Position numbers and translations under genes: made by a program | Notes under the pieces: generated by a model | The model's database searches: none | Told to the model about the DNA's origin: nothing | The model's input: only the letters and a program-made list of their open reading frames with translations | Shown here: in pieces, positions 11,772-22,689 of the stretch | Numbering within the stretch: the first letter of the stretch is position 1 | Layout of the letters: each line of letters starts with the position of its first letter | NCBI GenBank assembly: GCA_006538405.1 | Contig: BJKQ01000008.1 | Span: 1,612,001 to 1,676,000, forward strand | DNA: 64,000 nucleotides | Source: Hansfordia pulvinata | Taxonomy: Eukaryota; Ascomycota; Sordariomycetes; Xylariales | Direction of reading: 5' to 3'

Positions 11772-12762
11772 GGTGGTGTCACATGAGAAACGCGATCGTC
11801 TATTTTTGGAAGACGAGGCGGCCGGCACACGAGATCCGGCGTGTTCCTCGCGAGCCAACACATCAGGCGGCCTTCTGGACCTAGCCAAGAGCCAACGTAT
11901 GCGACGACGTCCATGCGGCCGTTCAACAAGGTCTGGGCTTGCTCGGGGCGGTTGGCGCGGCTTGGTTTCTCTCCACGGGCTCGTGGTAGCAGACGAAGCT
12001 TCCAGCAAGACTGGGGTTACTGGCCTTAGTTCCTCTCCATCGCGAGGGGTGTCGGCAGAAAGCAAAGTTCGTGTCAAATGCAGAAGAGCTACAATCGCAC
12101 ATTCGGTTTGATGAGGAAACACATATTTACTTACCATCAGTGCCAGAAATCATGGCTCTACGGCCGGCAGCTCACATACCTACAGGCCTTCGAACACGCC
12201 GCAAATGGTGCTTTTCCTGGCTTGGGTCCACTCGGCTTTACTCATACGAGTCTTCAGCGTTGTGCCGTTTTCGAGTGGAAAAAGACGAGCTGCTGCCGAC
12301 ACGACGAGGAAGGCTGGTGGCGTGCCCCGCCGCATGTGGCTCTCGCTCTTTTTAGCCCGTCACTTTGCATTTTACACACCGCAGGTCAGATTCATCACAT
12401 CTCCATACCTCTTGCAGGCTAGCGCGTCGATCAGGGAGCTCTGGATTGACGCCGGCCGGAAGTGCCCAGCTCCAGACAAGTCGGCCAGTGCGAGTATGCT
12501 CGATGCCCAGAATGCATCTGGAGGCCAGAAGGTGTATTATACCACCCACTGGCCAGAGCAATGGCATGCGACGAATGGTAGCCGCCGGCGAGGCCCTCGC
12601 TCCCGAGTTCGCCAGAAGGGTGCCACCGGGACCTCCCCGCTTCGGGAACCTGGGCCTGGCGGGAAGATGCAGATGGGCCTGCTTGTAAGCCACATTCTGC
12701 GCGGGCAAGGAGATCGGGCTTGCAGCATCTGAAGAGTCCGGCGCCTTGCGCGCCAGAATACA

Positions 12763-12780
12763 CGTGCGAGTACTCGCACG
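12763..12780. repeat. 18-bp perfect palindrome built on CGAGTACTCG
   Basis: CGTGCGAGTACTCGCACG reads the same on both strands. It contains the GTACTCG/CGAGTAC core that recurs through the intergenic DNA of this window. It could be a binding site for a dimeric regulator or simply a recurrent repeat. Confidence 0.7.
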
Positions 12781-14434
12781 AGTGCTCGCAGGTCATATCC
12801 CCGGCTTTTATCGTTCACGATGCAGGGGTCGGCTATTGCTCCGTTTCCAAGTACGAATGCTCGTACTGAGAGAGGTTGGGGTTTCCTACTGGAGGCAACC
12901 CCGGCAGGCCCCCAGCAATACGACCTCGACATGTCGCCGGCGGCATTGATGCTGCCCAAGACGGTGCTACTCTCCACGCTCGCTTAGCTTACAGCCCCGA
13001 CCCAAGTGACGAGTTTTCCGTAACAGATATCTGATATGGCACCAGGAATGGCGGGGAAGGGGGGACTTTGGAGGATAGGCGACGAAGACGGTGAGTTTGC
13101 GCGATACCTTTTCGATATGTTTGTACTAATAACTCATTATCAGGTCGGTAATCAGCTAGCTGGCTGCGACATAGCGCAGTGAGGTGAGAACTACGGCGCG
13201 AAGTTGATGCCCACTCGTACTCGAGGCGATCATCACCTACCTTGAGAGATGCGTGTGAACGCATGTTCCAATCCCGGCCGGCCAGCCCGCAGAGTTTGGA
13301 TACCTAGGTAAGCACTTGGCTGCATGCCACTCGCATGCTTGCAGTTTAGAGGTGATCGATCGACTCCTTGCTGGCGAATACACAGTCACTCACTCCCCGC
13401 TCGTCTGCGTCTTCCCCTTACTCGTATCTGGACTGGAGCTGGCTGGTGGCTGAGTACCTAACCTAGAGCGAAGGTTGAATACTTTGGTGAATACTTTGGT
13501 TGGCGAGGGAAACCACCCTTAAAGGTCTCTGAAGAGGGGCCGAGGTTGCGTCGTGTTGAGCGTCAAACTCGCTACGCCGCAAGTCTGGGCTGGCGCAGGG
13601 CAGGGCAGATTGAAAGTCGGCACTCGGCACAGGGCATTGTGAAACTAGGCGAGTATCAACGCCAGGTACGCCTGCAAAGCCCGCAGCTGTCTCGTGACTT
13701 GAAGCAAGCTCATATCGTGAACAGGAGTGCTGCTGAAGCCGAAGAATGCGAGTTACGATACTGATTCGGCCACGGGCGCGGATTCTCGGACTGGTCTCGA
13801 GGACGCAGACCACATGACTACTACCAATGGAACAACCCTTCACATACCGACCGCCCTGCCAGTCAGTACTCGCACATGGCGAGCCGAGCCCACAATCTCG
13901 GGCAATCTATCCAAGTCGCGAATCATGGCGGCGACAGCGCAGATAAGTCGGGACAACGCAGATGAGCAACCTCTTTCCCTCAAGCGACTTGAAGGAGGCC
14001 GTTCCGCGCCTGAGCATCGATTGGTACGACGCGAGATGAACGCACGAGATGTATCCACGAAGGCCTGGGGAAGGCCCATTGTCTGGTGCGTGCCGGCCGG
14101 CAAGAGGGAGAGAAGAAAAAAAAAGACGAGGCGGGCACGCGGAGACCAGAGCTCCCTCACGATTGGCCCAGTCGAGTCGGCGCCGAGGCGCTTCGGTCAC
14201 CCTGTCACGTTCTATGCATTAGCGGGCTGGGACGACGGCTCGCCATTGGCCTCTTGGCTCTCTTCTAACCGCCCGGCTTGGCCAGTCACACGGCGCCCTC
14301 GCATCTGATCTATTCTTGCTCGCCTCTGGCCTCCATTGGCTGCCGCCGACATACGAGTAGTCCCCATCCACGCCCCCCCGATCCACCCCCCGTTCCCACC
14401 CCCAGGCGGGCACAGCGGTGCACAGAGCGGAAAG

Positions 14435-14473
14435 ACGGGCGGGCGGGCGGGCGGGCTGGCTGGCTGGCTGGCT
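14435..14473. repeat. Tandem tetranucleotide block (GGGC)n followed by (TGGC)n
   Basis: About five GGGC units run directly into about five TGGC units on the plus strand, in a gene-free region. This looks like a microsatellite in which one unit type has mutated and expanded into another. Confidence 0.8.
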
Positions 14474-16043
14474 TCTCGCTTGCACGGCCCGCTCCACGCC
14501 CACGAGCCGCAAGCGACTGGGACAGCAACAGCAACAGAACAGCCACAGCGAGCGAGGGACTCGGTCTGATCTGCTTGCCCACCCTGCAAGAGTTACCGCC
14601 CTGGGACACTGGACGGACAGTGGAACCCCCCAAGCACCCACCAAGCCCTTCTCCATCCCCGGCCCTGCGCGCTAAAGCTGCGTAAGCAGACGGCCGCCCA
14701 ATCGACGGCGGGCCCTCCCTCCGCCGTGCCGTCGTATCCATCCGGGCTTGGTCGTTGGAGACAGGCTTCACGGTGGTCACGGCCTGTCTCCTCTGTCCGT
14801 GAGGCTTGCTCTGTTGGGCAAGACGCTGCTGGCGGTGGATAGGCGCCACTCAACTCGTGGTCCGGCTCGGGCCAATATCCCTCTCTGCACATCATGAGAA
14901 CCGCTGCGCTACCCGTCCCCCAGCCCACCAGCCCACCAGCCCCAGAGCTGGCTGGCTGCTCACCCCCTCCCCCCGCCCCTCCCCATGTCGCCTCGCTCAC
15001 GCGCCGACGGCATTGGTCCTCGACGGCAAATGCGGGCTTGCTGGGCAGTCTCGGCCCCGGTCTGCTTGACACGGCTGTGCGGGCCTGGGCACTTGACTTT
15101 GGGCCATGTCCCGCATGACAAACCCCCCCGTCGTCTGTGTCACTCTTCTCTTAAACTCTGCATACGCCCACATGCTTCCGTCCAACGTGGAACTTGATGC
15201 TGCCTCACAACGTACTCTGACACACTTCGAGTGGCATCATCGTATCGGGTATCTCGAATTCCATACCTCGAGGCTCCAGCATCGCCAGCCATTTCGTCGA
15301 CTGCCACACCCTCACCTCGGGAAGCTCTTGAACACCTCACACTGGAAACAGGAGCTACTCGGATCGCCGCCTGCCCGACGTCGCCCCCTAGGGGAAAAAA
15401 GAAAGACATCTCTTTGACCAAGTCCTTGAGGGAAGATTCCAAAAGAGCCCGGGCAGCAGGCTTGTTGTCGTCCCTGACCAGGGGACCCAGAACTCCGATT
15501 CCGGATGAGTCAGACACCGCACATATGCCGGCCGCCGTCATAGAACAGAAGTCGAGAACTTGGATTTCTAGAGACCATCAGCCCGTCTCATCTTTGCTAG
15601 GCCGGAAACTCTACCCTGGGGGAGATCCGGCCCATCTGACACAGGGCTTCCCTCACCGGGAGCGCCGCTCCCCGAGAAGGGCCGGAAGTCAAGCACGCCC
15701 CGTATTGATATTCAGCTCTCCGGCCTACCCGTCTGGTCGTCGGCTCAGCAGCACCGCCGGTCGACGCCCACACTCAGCTTCTCCTCGTCCATCGCCGCGT
15801 TGCCGATAACACTCATTCGCGTCGGTGCCCTCGATTCGACATCCGTTGCCGGTCCGGTTACCTGGCACGAGAACACCGACTTTCGCTTCTGGCCCGCGAG
15901 TCTCACGAGACAAAGAAAGAAACGGCAAGAGAGCAAGACGAAGAGAGGTCACGCCTGCAGAGAAGAGGAACACGCTTCACGAGAGTTTTGGGACCGGGAG
16001 GAGATAATTATTACACGTCGACCACGCCGAGATATTTTACGAG

Positions 16044-16636
16044 ATGGGAAGACTCATCAAGAACCACTGGGCGAGGCTCATCACGCTCACGGCAGCAATC
16101 TGTGCGTTCCGCCCCACTGCGCTCTCTCCGGGCTCGCCTTTCTTCTCCTGATGCCCCCGACTAACAAGGCCTGCAGACCAGATTGCCGCCGCGCTCGAGG
16201 CGTTCTTCTGGCCGAAGATATTCTTTGACTTCTTGACAAAGACCCTGGACCCGGCGGTCAAGCCGGTACCAGTACTGCAGACGATCAACCTGCTCATGGG
16301 CATATGGATGTTGGCGTGGGAATGGCCGCTGTGCTGGCTGGCCGGGTCGAACATCCACCGCAGCCTCGAGGCGCGCCTGGCGCTGCTGCCCCTCATGTCG
16401 CTGGCTGCGGTGCTGCTGTACCAAGCCACCAACTCGGCCATCTACTACCTGGTAGCCATGGCAGTCTATTTCTGGGCCTACAGCGAGGGCGAGGTGCGTT
16501 ATGAGCCAGCTATGCAAGATTTCACTGCCGAGTTCTCTGGGGTGCTAACTCTGTTGTCCAGATCATCTGTGCCCGGCCATGGACCCTGCCGCAGCGCGGT
16601 CCTCGCACCCCTTCCGCTGCCATGCCCAAACCATAG
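16044..16636 (+). CDS. DUF7727-type fungal membrane protein
   Basis: Three exons, 16044..16101, 16177..16493 and 16562..16636, give 149 aa. The introns are 75 nt and 68 nt, with GTGCGT donors, CTAAC branch sites and CAG acceptors. The sequence begins MGRLIKNHWARLITLT and has about four hydrophobic segments, near residues 12-31, 53-71, 83-98 and 107-122, with AFFWPKIFFDFLTK between the first two. The end is IICARPWTLPQRGPRTP. I recognise this as the small fungal family of uncharacterised membrane proteins annotated DUF7727; no biochemical function is known to me. The full length and the conserved C-terminal WTLPQRG motif support the spliced model. The final exon of 25 codons is missed if introns are ignored. 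Confidence 0.85.
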
Positions 16637-17592
16637 GCTGCCTGCATTTATTTCGCCGGGCCCCCTTTCTTGCGGGACAATTCTCCAAGGGTCGTCCTAG
16701 CCGTTTTCGTCTTTTATCTTGCTACGTCAGCGATACGTGCTCTTCGCATTGCATCCATCCGCACTCAGCATTATTGTTTTAGCGCCTCGCGATATTTCCT
16801 GTGTCCCCTATATACCAGACCTCTTGTTGTTTATGCGCGCCCTCGGGCCCGTGCAGCCACTTGTATGTATTGTCTGGGCCTTTGGTCCTCTTTTCTGCTC
16901 TTCTCTTCTCTGCCCTTCGTGATTGCGATGCCGGGCACGAATGTGGGCAAGCGACAATCATGTCATGGAGTATTGGCGTTTTCAAGGGCGGCGAGATGGA
17001 TGCTCTGCCGCGCCTTTTCCCCCTTCTTTGTTTTTCTTCAGTCCTTGCTCGCAGTCTTGGCGGCATCTTGTATATAATATCCCATCACACATAGCTGCGT
17101 CTTCCGCCGCCTGGAGCCTGCATCGGACTAGACTATCCTCGCGGATATGATGCTCCCGGCACAAAAGTGTTCCGATCCGATCATCCAAACACCGTTCCCG
17201 TCATCCCACCGCTTACCCGACCCGAACAAGCTGCCTGGTGATTGTGCAAATCTCGTACCCAAATACAAGGAATATTTTCCTTGCGCGCAAGCCCCGCGCC
17301 GACGTTGGCTGTTCTTACCCAGCACGGCACCGCGCAGTCGGCTGACCCTCGCGGTAGGGTAATGAACTCGCAAGGAGGTACGAGTAGGTAGGCTTACCGA
17401 GCAGCTGGTAACACAGACGCACAGACGCACACGTGCGCGTCGTGCGTGCGTGCGTATGGCAAGGACGGGGGGGCGTGTGTATGCGTGTGTTTGTGTGCTT
17501 ATCGGAATGTGCCCAAACCGACGCTGCGGGTTCGGGATCCGGTGCCCGAACTTGGGAACAGCAAACATCCCGCGCGGAAGACGGGGTCACGA

Positions 17593-17660
17593 GGGGGGGG
17601 GGGGGGAGGGGGGGGGCGTTTGTGATTGCGAGCGAAACACACACACACATACATACACGC
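17593..17660. repeat. Poly-G tracts followed by a CA-rich microsatellite
   Basis: Fourteen G, one A and nine G occupy 17593-17616. A short spacer follows, then an ACACAC/ATAC-rich simple repeat to about 17660. No gene is nearby. Confidence 0.8.
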
Positions 17661-18769
17661 CCCTCGAGTCAACATCCACCATGGACCACCAGGTGGCTAC
17701 ACGGATAGGCTGGACTGGCCGGGATACCAACAACCAAGGCCTTCTTTCTTTCTTCCTCCCGCTTCCGACGCGGACATCCTGCTCGCTAGGTAACAGCACA
17801 CGCCGCTCTGGTCGGCAGAGCCAAGAACTGACCCGGGCCAAGAGATGGTGACTTTTGAGACCAGCGGGCAAGTTTCGAGGTGTCAGCCACGAGACGGAGA
17901 AGGGACCGCCCCCAACCGAAATCACCGGAAAAGAAACAAGACGACTAGCCGGGGAGGTCGCGTGAGAACCTACCACGCGTCAAGGCTCCCGCGAGCATCG
18001 CAACATCGGAACAACGGGCCGAGGCGTGCTCCCAAAGCAGACACATAGCAAGGCGGCTCCAGATAACTTACCGTAAGATCTCGCGGTCCAACAATCAAGA
18101 GCACCGCCTTGAGGGCTGTCGTCCAAGGAAGGCATGCGGGCTGGCGGCCGAGGCGACCTATCGCGACACTCCTCACTGCACCCTGGTCATGACCACCATC
18201 ATTACTTCCGAGCGGCTTCAGCCTTAAGCGCGCCGCCCATGCGGCGGCCGACAATGCGACCTCCTCGGGGATTGCGGTCTTCCTTCCTGCTACACAGTGT
18301 CCTGGGACCGGCCTCGGGGAAACCAACCCACCCCCCCCCAAGAACGAGAGAGAAAAGAAAAGACTTCCATACAGCCGCGAATACACGCCGACACAACTCT
18401 GCCGCGCCAGCCGCGCGCTTCCGTCTCGGAACCTGCCCAAGCCACACCCCCTCCTCCCCCTCAAGACACACGTTCTCAGCCTCCTGCTGAAGATACGGCC
18501 GTCTGAGATGAGGGCTCTCAAACGTAAGCGCGCAGAGCCGCGCGTCTTCTGACCACCCTCGGACCCCGTCTTCTTCTTCTTCTCTTCTCTCCGTGCTTTC
18601 CACAGCCTGTGGTTGCTGCCCGAACTCCGAAAGCGGAGAGACGACTGAGGTTTCTACCCATCCTCCGTCGCAAGGTGCCGCGCGCTTCCTCACCGACCGG
18701 CCCGTTTCCAGACTCCGGTCGAGAACAAGGGTCTGAAGACGGGCTGACGACAAATATTGGGGAGGGGGA

Positions 18770-18782
18770 GGGGGGGGGGGGG
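18770..18782. repeat. Poly-G tract (13 nt)
   Basis: Thirteen G residues directly after a GGGGA-type purine run. Intergenic. Confidence 0.85.
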
Positions 18783-19304
18783 TTTCTCCCGGATGAAGCT
18801 GGGTCTGACCAGATATACAATTTTGTACATGGCATACGCGCGCGTGTATGTATGGATACCTTTGAAGTGCCCGCGGGCCATGGCCGGACTCGGGCTGCGC
18901 GCCCTCCTGGTGTAGACGAGTCCTGTGATGACTTCATCCGATTGTGCGGCATCGCTCTCAGTCGGACGCGCTGCTTACCTAAACTCGAGGGTGAGGCAAT
19001 ACGTACCCAGCCAGGCTCCTGATCGAATCCTCGCAGCGGCAACTCGGAATGTTTGTAGTTGCTTGTCACCTCAGCGAGCTGTCAAGTGTTTTCGACTTGC
19101 GCCACACGCGCCCGTCAGCTGGTTGATACCGATGATTATCGCAGCCGATTGCAACGTTGTTTCACGCCATGCACGGCCAAATAGCAGTGGCTAAAGCACG
19201 AGTCCGCTCTGACTGACTTATGTATGAAGAATGACCTCGGCTACAGGCTTAAAACCTCCCACCGCCGTACTTGCGGCCCTTCGCGGTGGTCCAGGTTGCC
19301 AGTT

Positions 19305-19358
19305 GTCGCTTTCCAGAGGCAACAATCTGTCGTCGCTTTCCAGGGGCAATAATCTGCC
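19305..19358. repeat. Imperfect 27-bp tandem duplication
   Basis: Two adjacent copies of a 27-nt unit start at 19305 and 19332, each beginning GTCGCTTTCCAG. They differ at only three positions. This is a small local duplication in intergenic DNA with no evident function. Confidence 0.85.
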
Positions 19359-19766
19359 AATACGCGTGTACTGAGGCGTTACAATACAGGTTGTCGTCTA
19401 TTCGTTTGTGCGAGTCACATACATCTCGTACAGTTGGAATTGATCATGGCTTCATTCGTGAGACAGCTAGCTAGAGCACTTCTGGTGCATCTGCATTAGG
19501 TACATGCCGCGACATGACCTTGAAATCCCATTCGCTGAGTCGTAATAGAGATACATGAATTTCAGCCGCTCCACGCATCCTCCTGGGCCACATTGCCCTG
19601 CAGTCATACCGTGCCAGGACACAAGGCAGGGTCGGCAGGGGGAAGGAGGTGCGACTGGCGCGAGCGCGCAGGTCGCGACTGCGGCGTGCAAGGCCCTTGC
19701 ACGCCTGTGGGGGGTAGTCGGCGTTCAACGAGCTTCTGGTCGTGACTGCATTTCTGATATTTCCAT

Positions 19767-20311
19767 TTATCTGGTGCCGGGCTGGCCAGTGACGATGGAG
19801 CCGGTCATGCTGTCGTTCTTGGGGGCTTGGTGCTCAGGGAACTAGAGTGGGGAAGACCGATGTTAGCCGTGGGTCCTCAACGATGGGGGGCGATGATGTC
19901 ATGTCTGCGGCGCGGCGCCCAAGCCACATCGCATCGGCAGAATGGCAACGAACCGTAGACTCCTGGGCCTCGCCCTTGTCGAGGATGATCTTGATGACAT
20001 CCTCCTCGTTCTTGGTTCCGAACTCGCTCTCCAGAGTACCCTTGGCGGCAGAGTCGTACTGGCCCTGCACACCTTGCCTGTGGTTGCGGAAGCGAGTCAG
20101 CGCGTGTCGCGGCGGGATTCGATGGAGAAGAGGCGAGGGGAGCTTACTTGTGCGTGCAGTAGACCTTGAAGACAGAGATGAAGTGGGACATGGGGATGGT
20201 CTTGTCACCGCCCTTCCAGCTCCTGTAGGCCTCTAGGTCCTCGACGAAGATGAGGAAGTCGTCTTCCTGACCCTTGTAGTGGATCTTGGTCGTCTGGGCC
20301 TTTCCCTTCAT
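19767..20311 (-). CDS. rtc3: Rtc3-like protein with SBDS/SDO1 N-terminal-type domain
   Basis: Three minus-strand exons, 20311..20148, 20077..19954 and 19841..19767, give 120 aa with matching phases. The introns are 70 nt and 112 nt. The protein starts MKGKAQTTKIHYKGQEDDFL and contains EDLEAYRSWKGGDKTIPMSHFISVFKVY and SEFGTKNEEDVIKIILDKGEAQ, the pattern of the single-domain relatives of the SBDS ribosome-maturation protein (yeast Rtc3/Yhr087w, about 110 aa). The short C-terminal exon (FPEHQAPKNDSMTGS) resembles the tails of filamentous-fungal orthologues. Yeast Rtc3 has been linked to RNA metabolism and stress; its exact role is unclear. The second intron lacks a perfect donor (GTTCGT) but is needed to reach the conserved tail. 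Confidence 0.85.
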
Positions 20312-22689
20312 GGTGACGGTGGGATGTGGGAGTGTGGTGTGGAGGTGGACGAGTTGTTGATCTTAGAGGGGCAAGTAAAGCCTTGGGAGGAAGAGCTTTA
20401 CTGAGTGAGGAGTGGTAAGAGAGATTCGGTGATTATCCTGTGATGGAGAGGTAGTGTGAAGAAGATGGCTCGCGTCAGAAGTCTGGATGGAGGGGCGGTG
20501 GTATTTAAGCAAGCTGGCCAGGTCGGAAGGAGGGGAAGCAGGAGCTTCTACGAGTATCGTCAGGCCCAGACGGGTCGGGTGCTAGCCCACCCCGCCACCG
20601 CCAAGCTACATCTCCAGAGGTCGCAACGAAGACGTGCAGGATGTACCACCAGCCTAGGTCCTGGGCAGTGCCCCGTACTCGCACTACATTGGATGTACTG
20701 CCCTTCCCCTCCCACTCGACGCCACTCCGCTGGGAGGGATGCGAAAGCTACTACTAGGTACGGTAGGTGTCCTGCTGTATGCGTCTCATGCGCGGTTACC
20801 TCCAGTCTGGATACCACCAGTAGAGCTGTTTCAAGTACATAGCCTGGAGGTAGCTTCCACCTCTCAGTCCTCGCGCAGTCCATCGATGTACCGTCCCGTC
20901 CACTTGCCGGAAATACGTATACATAGGTATAAACTGTAACTCGTCTCCTCTCATTCATCAAGTCACCATCGTGTGACGATCTGGTCACTTGCAATAGACG
21001 TGGATGCTCCAGGTACTCGGCCTGCAGCTGGCGTCAGGGCACAACACCGGGAAACCTGAAGTACAGACGGGAAGTCAGGGATGCGTTTGCCCCTCGATCG
21101 CCAGGCACGGGGACCAGTCCACGCGCGCAACGCCCGAGGCATCAATTGGGCGCCCGGAATTGACGTCTGTCCTCTGGGGGCATTTCGTAATGGGCACTGC
21201 CCGCCATGGCAACGGCGGGGACGGCCAGAGAAGCTGCTGCCCAAGCAAGTGGAGGAGGCTGCGATTTCCCGATCTACCCAGGGCCGTTCTTGGACAGGTG
21301 CCCGCTCTGGGAGAAATGAATGACGTCACGGCAGATCAACCCGCCCGCTGCGTCTCAACGTGCGTGCACGCACGCGACAGCCGTGGTGGAGCTGTGCCGT
21401 TTCGTGTTCCTGCGTCAGCCTCTTCTCCTCGACAGGTATGTCACCTGGTATTCGTCTCGTTAGGTACTCTCAGGCCACCTTTCACCACTTCCTCGAAATA
21501 GAAGATACCTTGACACGATGCAATTTCAGCTCAAGCTGTCAGGTACTCGCAGTGCCACTCGTACGAGGACGCCTACCTACAGGAGCGAATAATTCCTTTA
21601 CCCGGCCATGCCAACCCCGCCACTCTGGGTCCAACTACGTCACAAGTCCCTCGCCCTACCTACCACGCCTACGTGCCTACAACGGGAGTCTTCCTCCCTC
21701 GCAACCTTGCATCAACAAGGAAGCAGGCTTGGCAACAGCCATCAACCAATTTCCTCTTATTACTGTGCCATGGCTGGGTTCGGCATCAAGTACGTATCGT
21801 TTTCTGAGATGTCGCCCAACCTGAGGGGCCGGGCCACGATCCCGTCACGCATGCATCGACCATCCATGCGAGTCTTCGCCAGCTGGCATCCACAAGGCAT
21901 GGACGGACAGGTATCATCCAGCTGCTTCTACGATTCTGCCCCTAACCGCCATTACCCGATCTGGGTTGGGGATTGGCCCATCCATTGCCCTTCTCCCCTT
22001 CCTCATGCTTCCTGCTGCTGTAGGTGAGGCGAGTGGGCGAGTGTGAATAATTGTCTCAATGGTAGGTATCTAGACACGGCAGACCAGGTAGACATGTGAA
22101 TCGTGCCCATTGCAACCCACCCCATTTTTAGTCACATAGGTAGGTGGGCAACGCCAATCACGGAGAATTTTGGTGAATTCGGCAGCTCCCACGGCCGGCC
22201 AAGGCCAAGCCTGGCAGCTCTCAGAGTTGCGGATTCCCCCCCCCCCCCCCCCCTCTTACGACTCGGACAAAACGTGGCGCTTTCGCTTATAGGCTGAATC
22301 TTTATTGTCCGGCGTGCGTGAGCTCTGAGGCCTTTCGTCTACCGACTCGGCCAACCTTGCTCCGTGTTGCACGAGCCTGTCTATCTATAATATACCCGCT
22401 CCTCCTAGGCACCCAGCGCGTTTTGCGTATCGCCTCGCGGAAATCCTTAATCGCAGCAAGACCAATTACTTCAAGTAATGAAAAGACAGACTCGTTTGTG
22501 TCTTGTGTATAAGACTGGTATCATACCGGTGGACCATTGTGTGCGTCGGTCGATTCGGTGACATAGAAAAAAAAGCAGAAGGGGGTATAATGCCAAAAAA
22601 CCGTCAAAAACAAATATCCTTGCGATCAGGTGATCGCTCGCTTGCTACCCAACACGTGGTATCAATATCTCTCATGCATGCTCTTTCTT
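20312..22689. other. Intergenic region upstream of the Rtc3 gene
   Basis: About 2.4 kb holding the Rtc3 promoter on its left and the 3' flank of the RhoGEF gene on its right. CT/GA-rich sequence at about 20310-20470 fits the Rtc3 leader read on the minus strand. An 18-C tract sits at 22236-22253. TACCTACC and GTACGAGG-type motifs are common around 21540-21680. No gene seen. Confidence 0.5.
22236..22253. repeat. Poly-C tract (18 nt)
   Basis: Eighteen consecutive C residues on the plus strand in intergenic DNA, about 440 nt beyond the 3' end of the RhoGEF gene. Confidence 0.9.

Larger units (their letters stand above)
11772..16043. other. Long intergenic region
   Basis: About 4.3 kb with no gene I can support. 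Several open frames of 100-200 codons occur on both strands, as expected by chance in GC-rich DNA, but none shows a domain, signal peptide or convincing introns. It holds an 18-bp perfect palindrome at 12763-12780, a tandem 12-mer near 13480-13502, and a (GGGC)n(TGGC)n block at 14435-14473. The last few hundred bases probably carry the promoter and leader of the DUF7727 gene. Confidence 0.5.
16637..19766. other. Convergent intergenic region
   Basis: About 3.1 kb between the 3' ends of the DUF7727 gene (+) and the Rtc3 gene (-). It contains G tracts of 14 and 9 nt at 17593-17616, AC/GT-rich simple sequence at about 17410-17480 and 17637-17660, a 13-G tract at 18770-18782 and an imperfect 27-bp tandem duplication at 19305-19358. 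Frames up to 183 codons occur but show no recognisable protein feature. Confidence 0.5.

Noticed and set aside
11388..12137. 249-codon minus-strand frame
   Set aside because: Overlaps exon 3 and an intron of the spliced gene at 10963-11771, is Arg/Pro-rich and has no recognisable domain. Kept as the less likely alternative.
13727..14308. 193-codon plus-strand frame
   Set aside because: No homology recognised, Arg/Lys-rich low-complexity segments, and no supporting introns or start context.
15231..15809. 192-codon plus-strand frame upstream of the DUF7727 gene
   Set aside because: Ser/Arg/Pro-rich with no domain; more likely promoter or leader sequence.
18202..18753. 183-codon minus-strand frame (and overlapping frame at 17970-18521)
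   Set aside because: No domain, and two overlapping frames look equally plausible, as expected by chance in GC-rich DNA.
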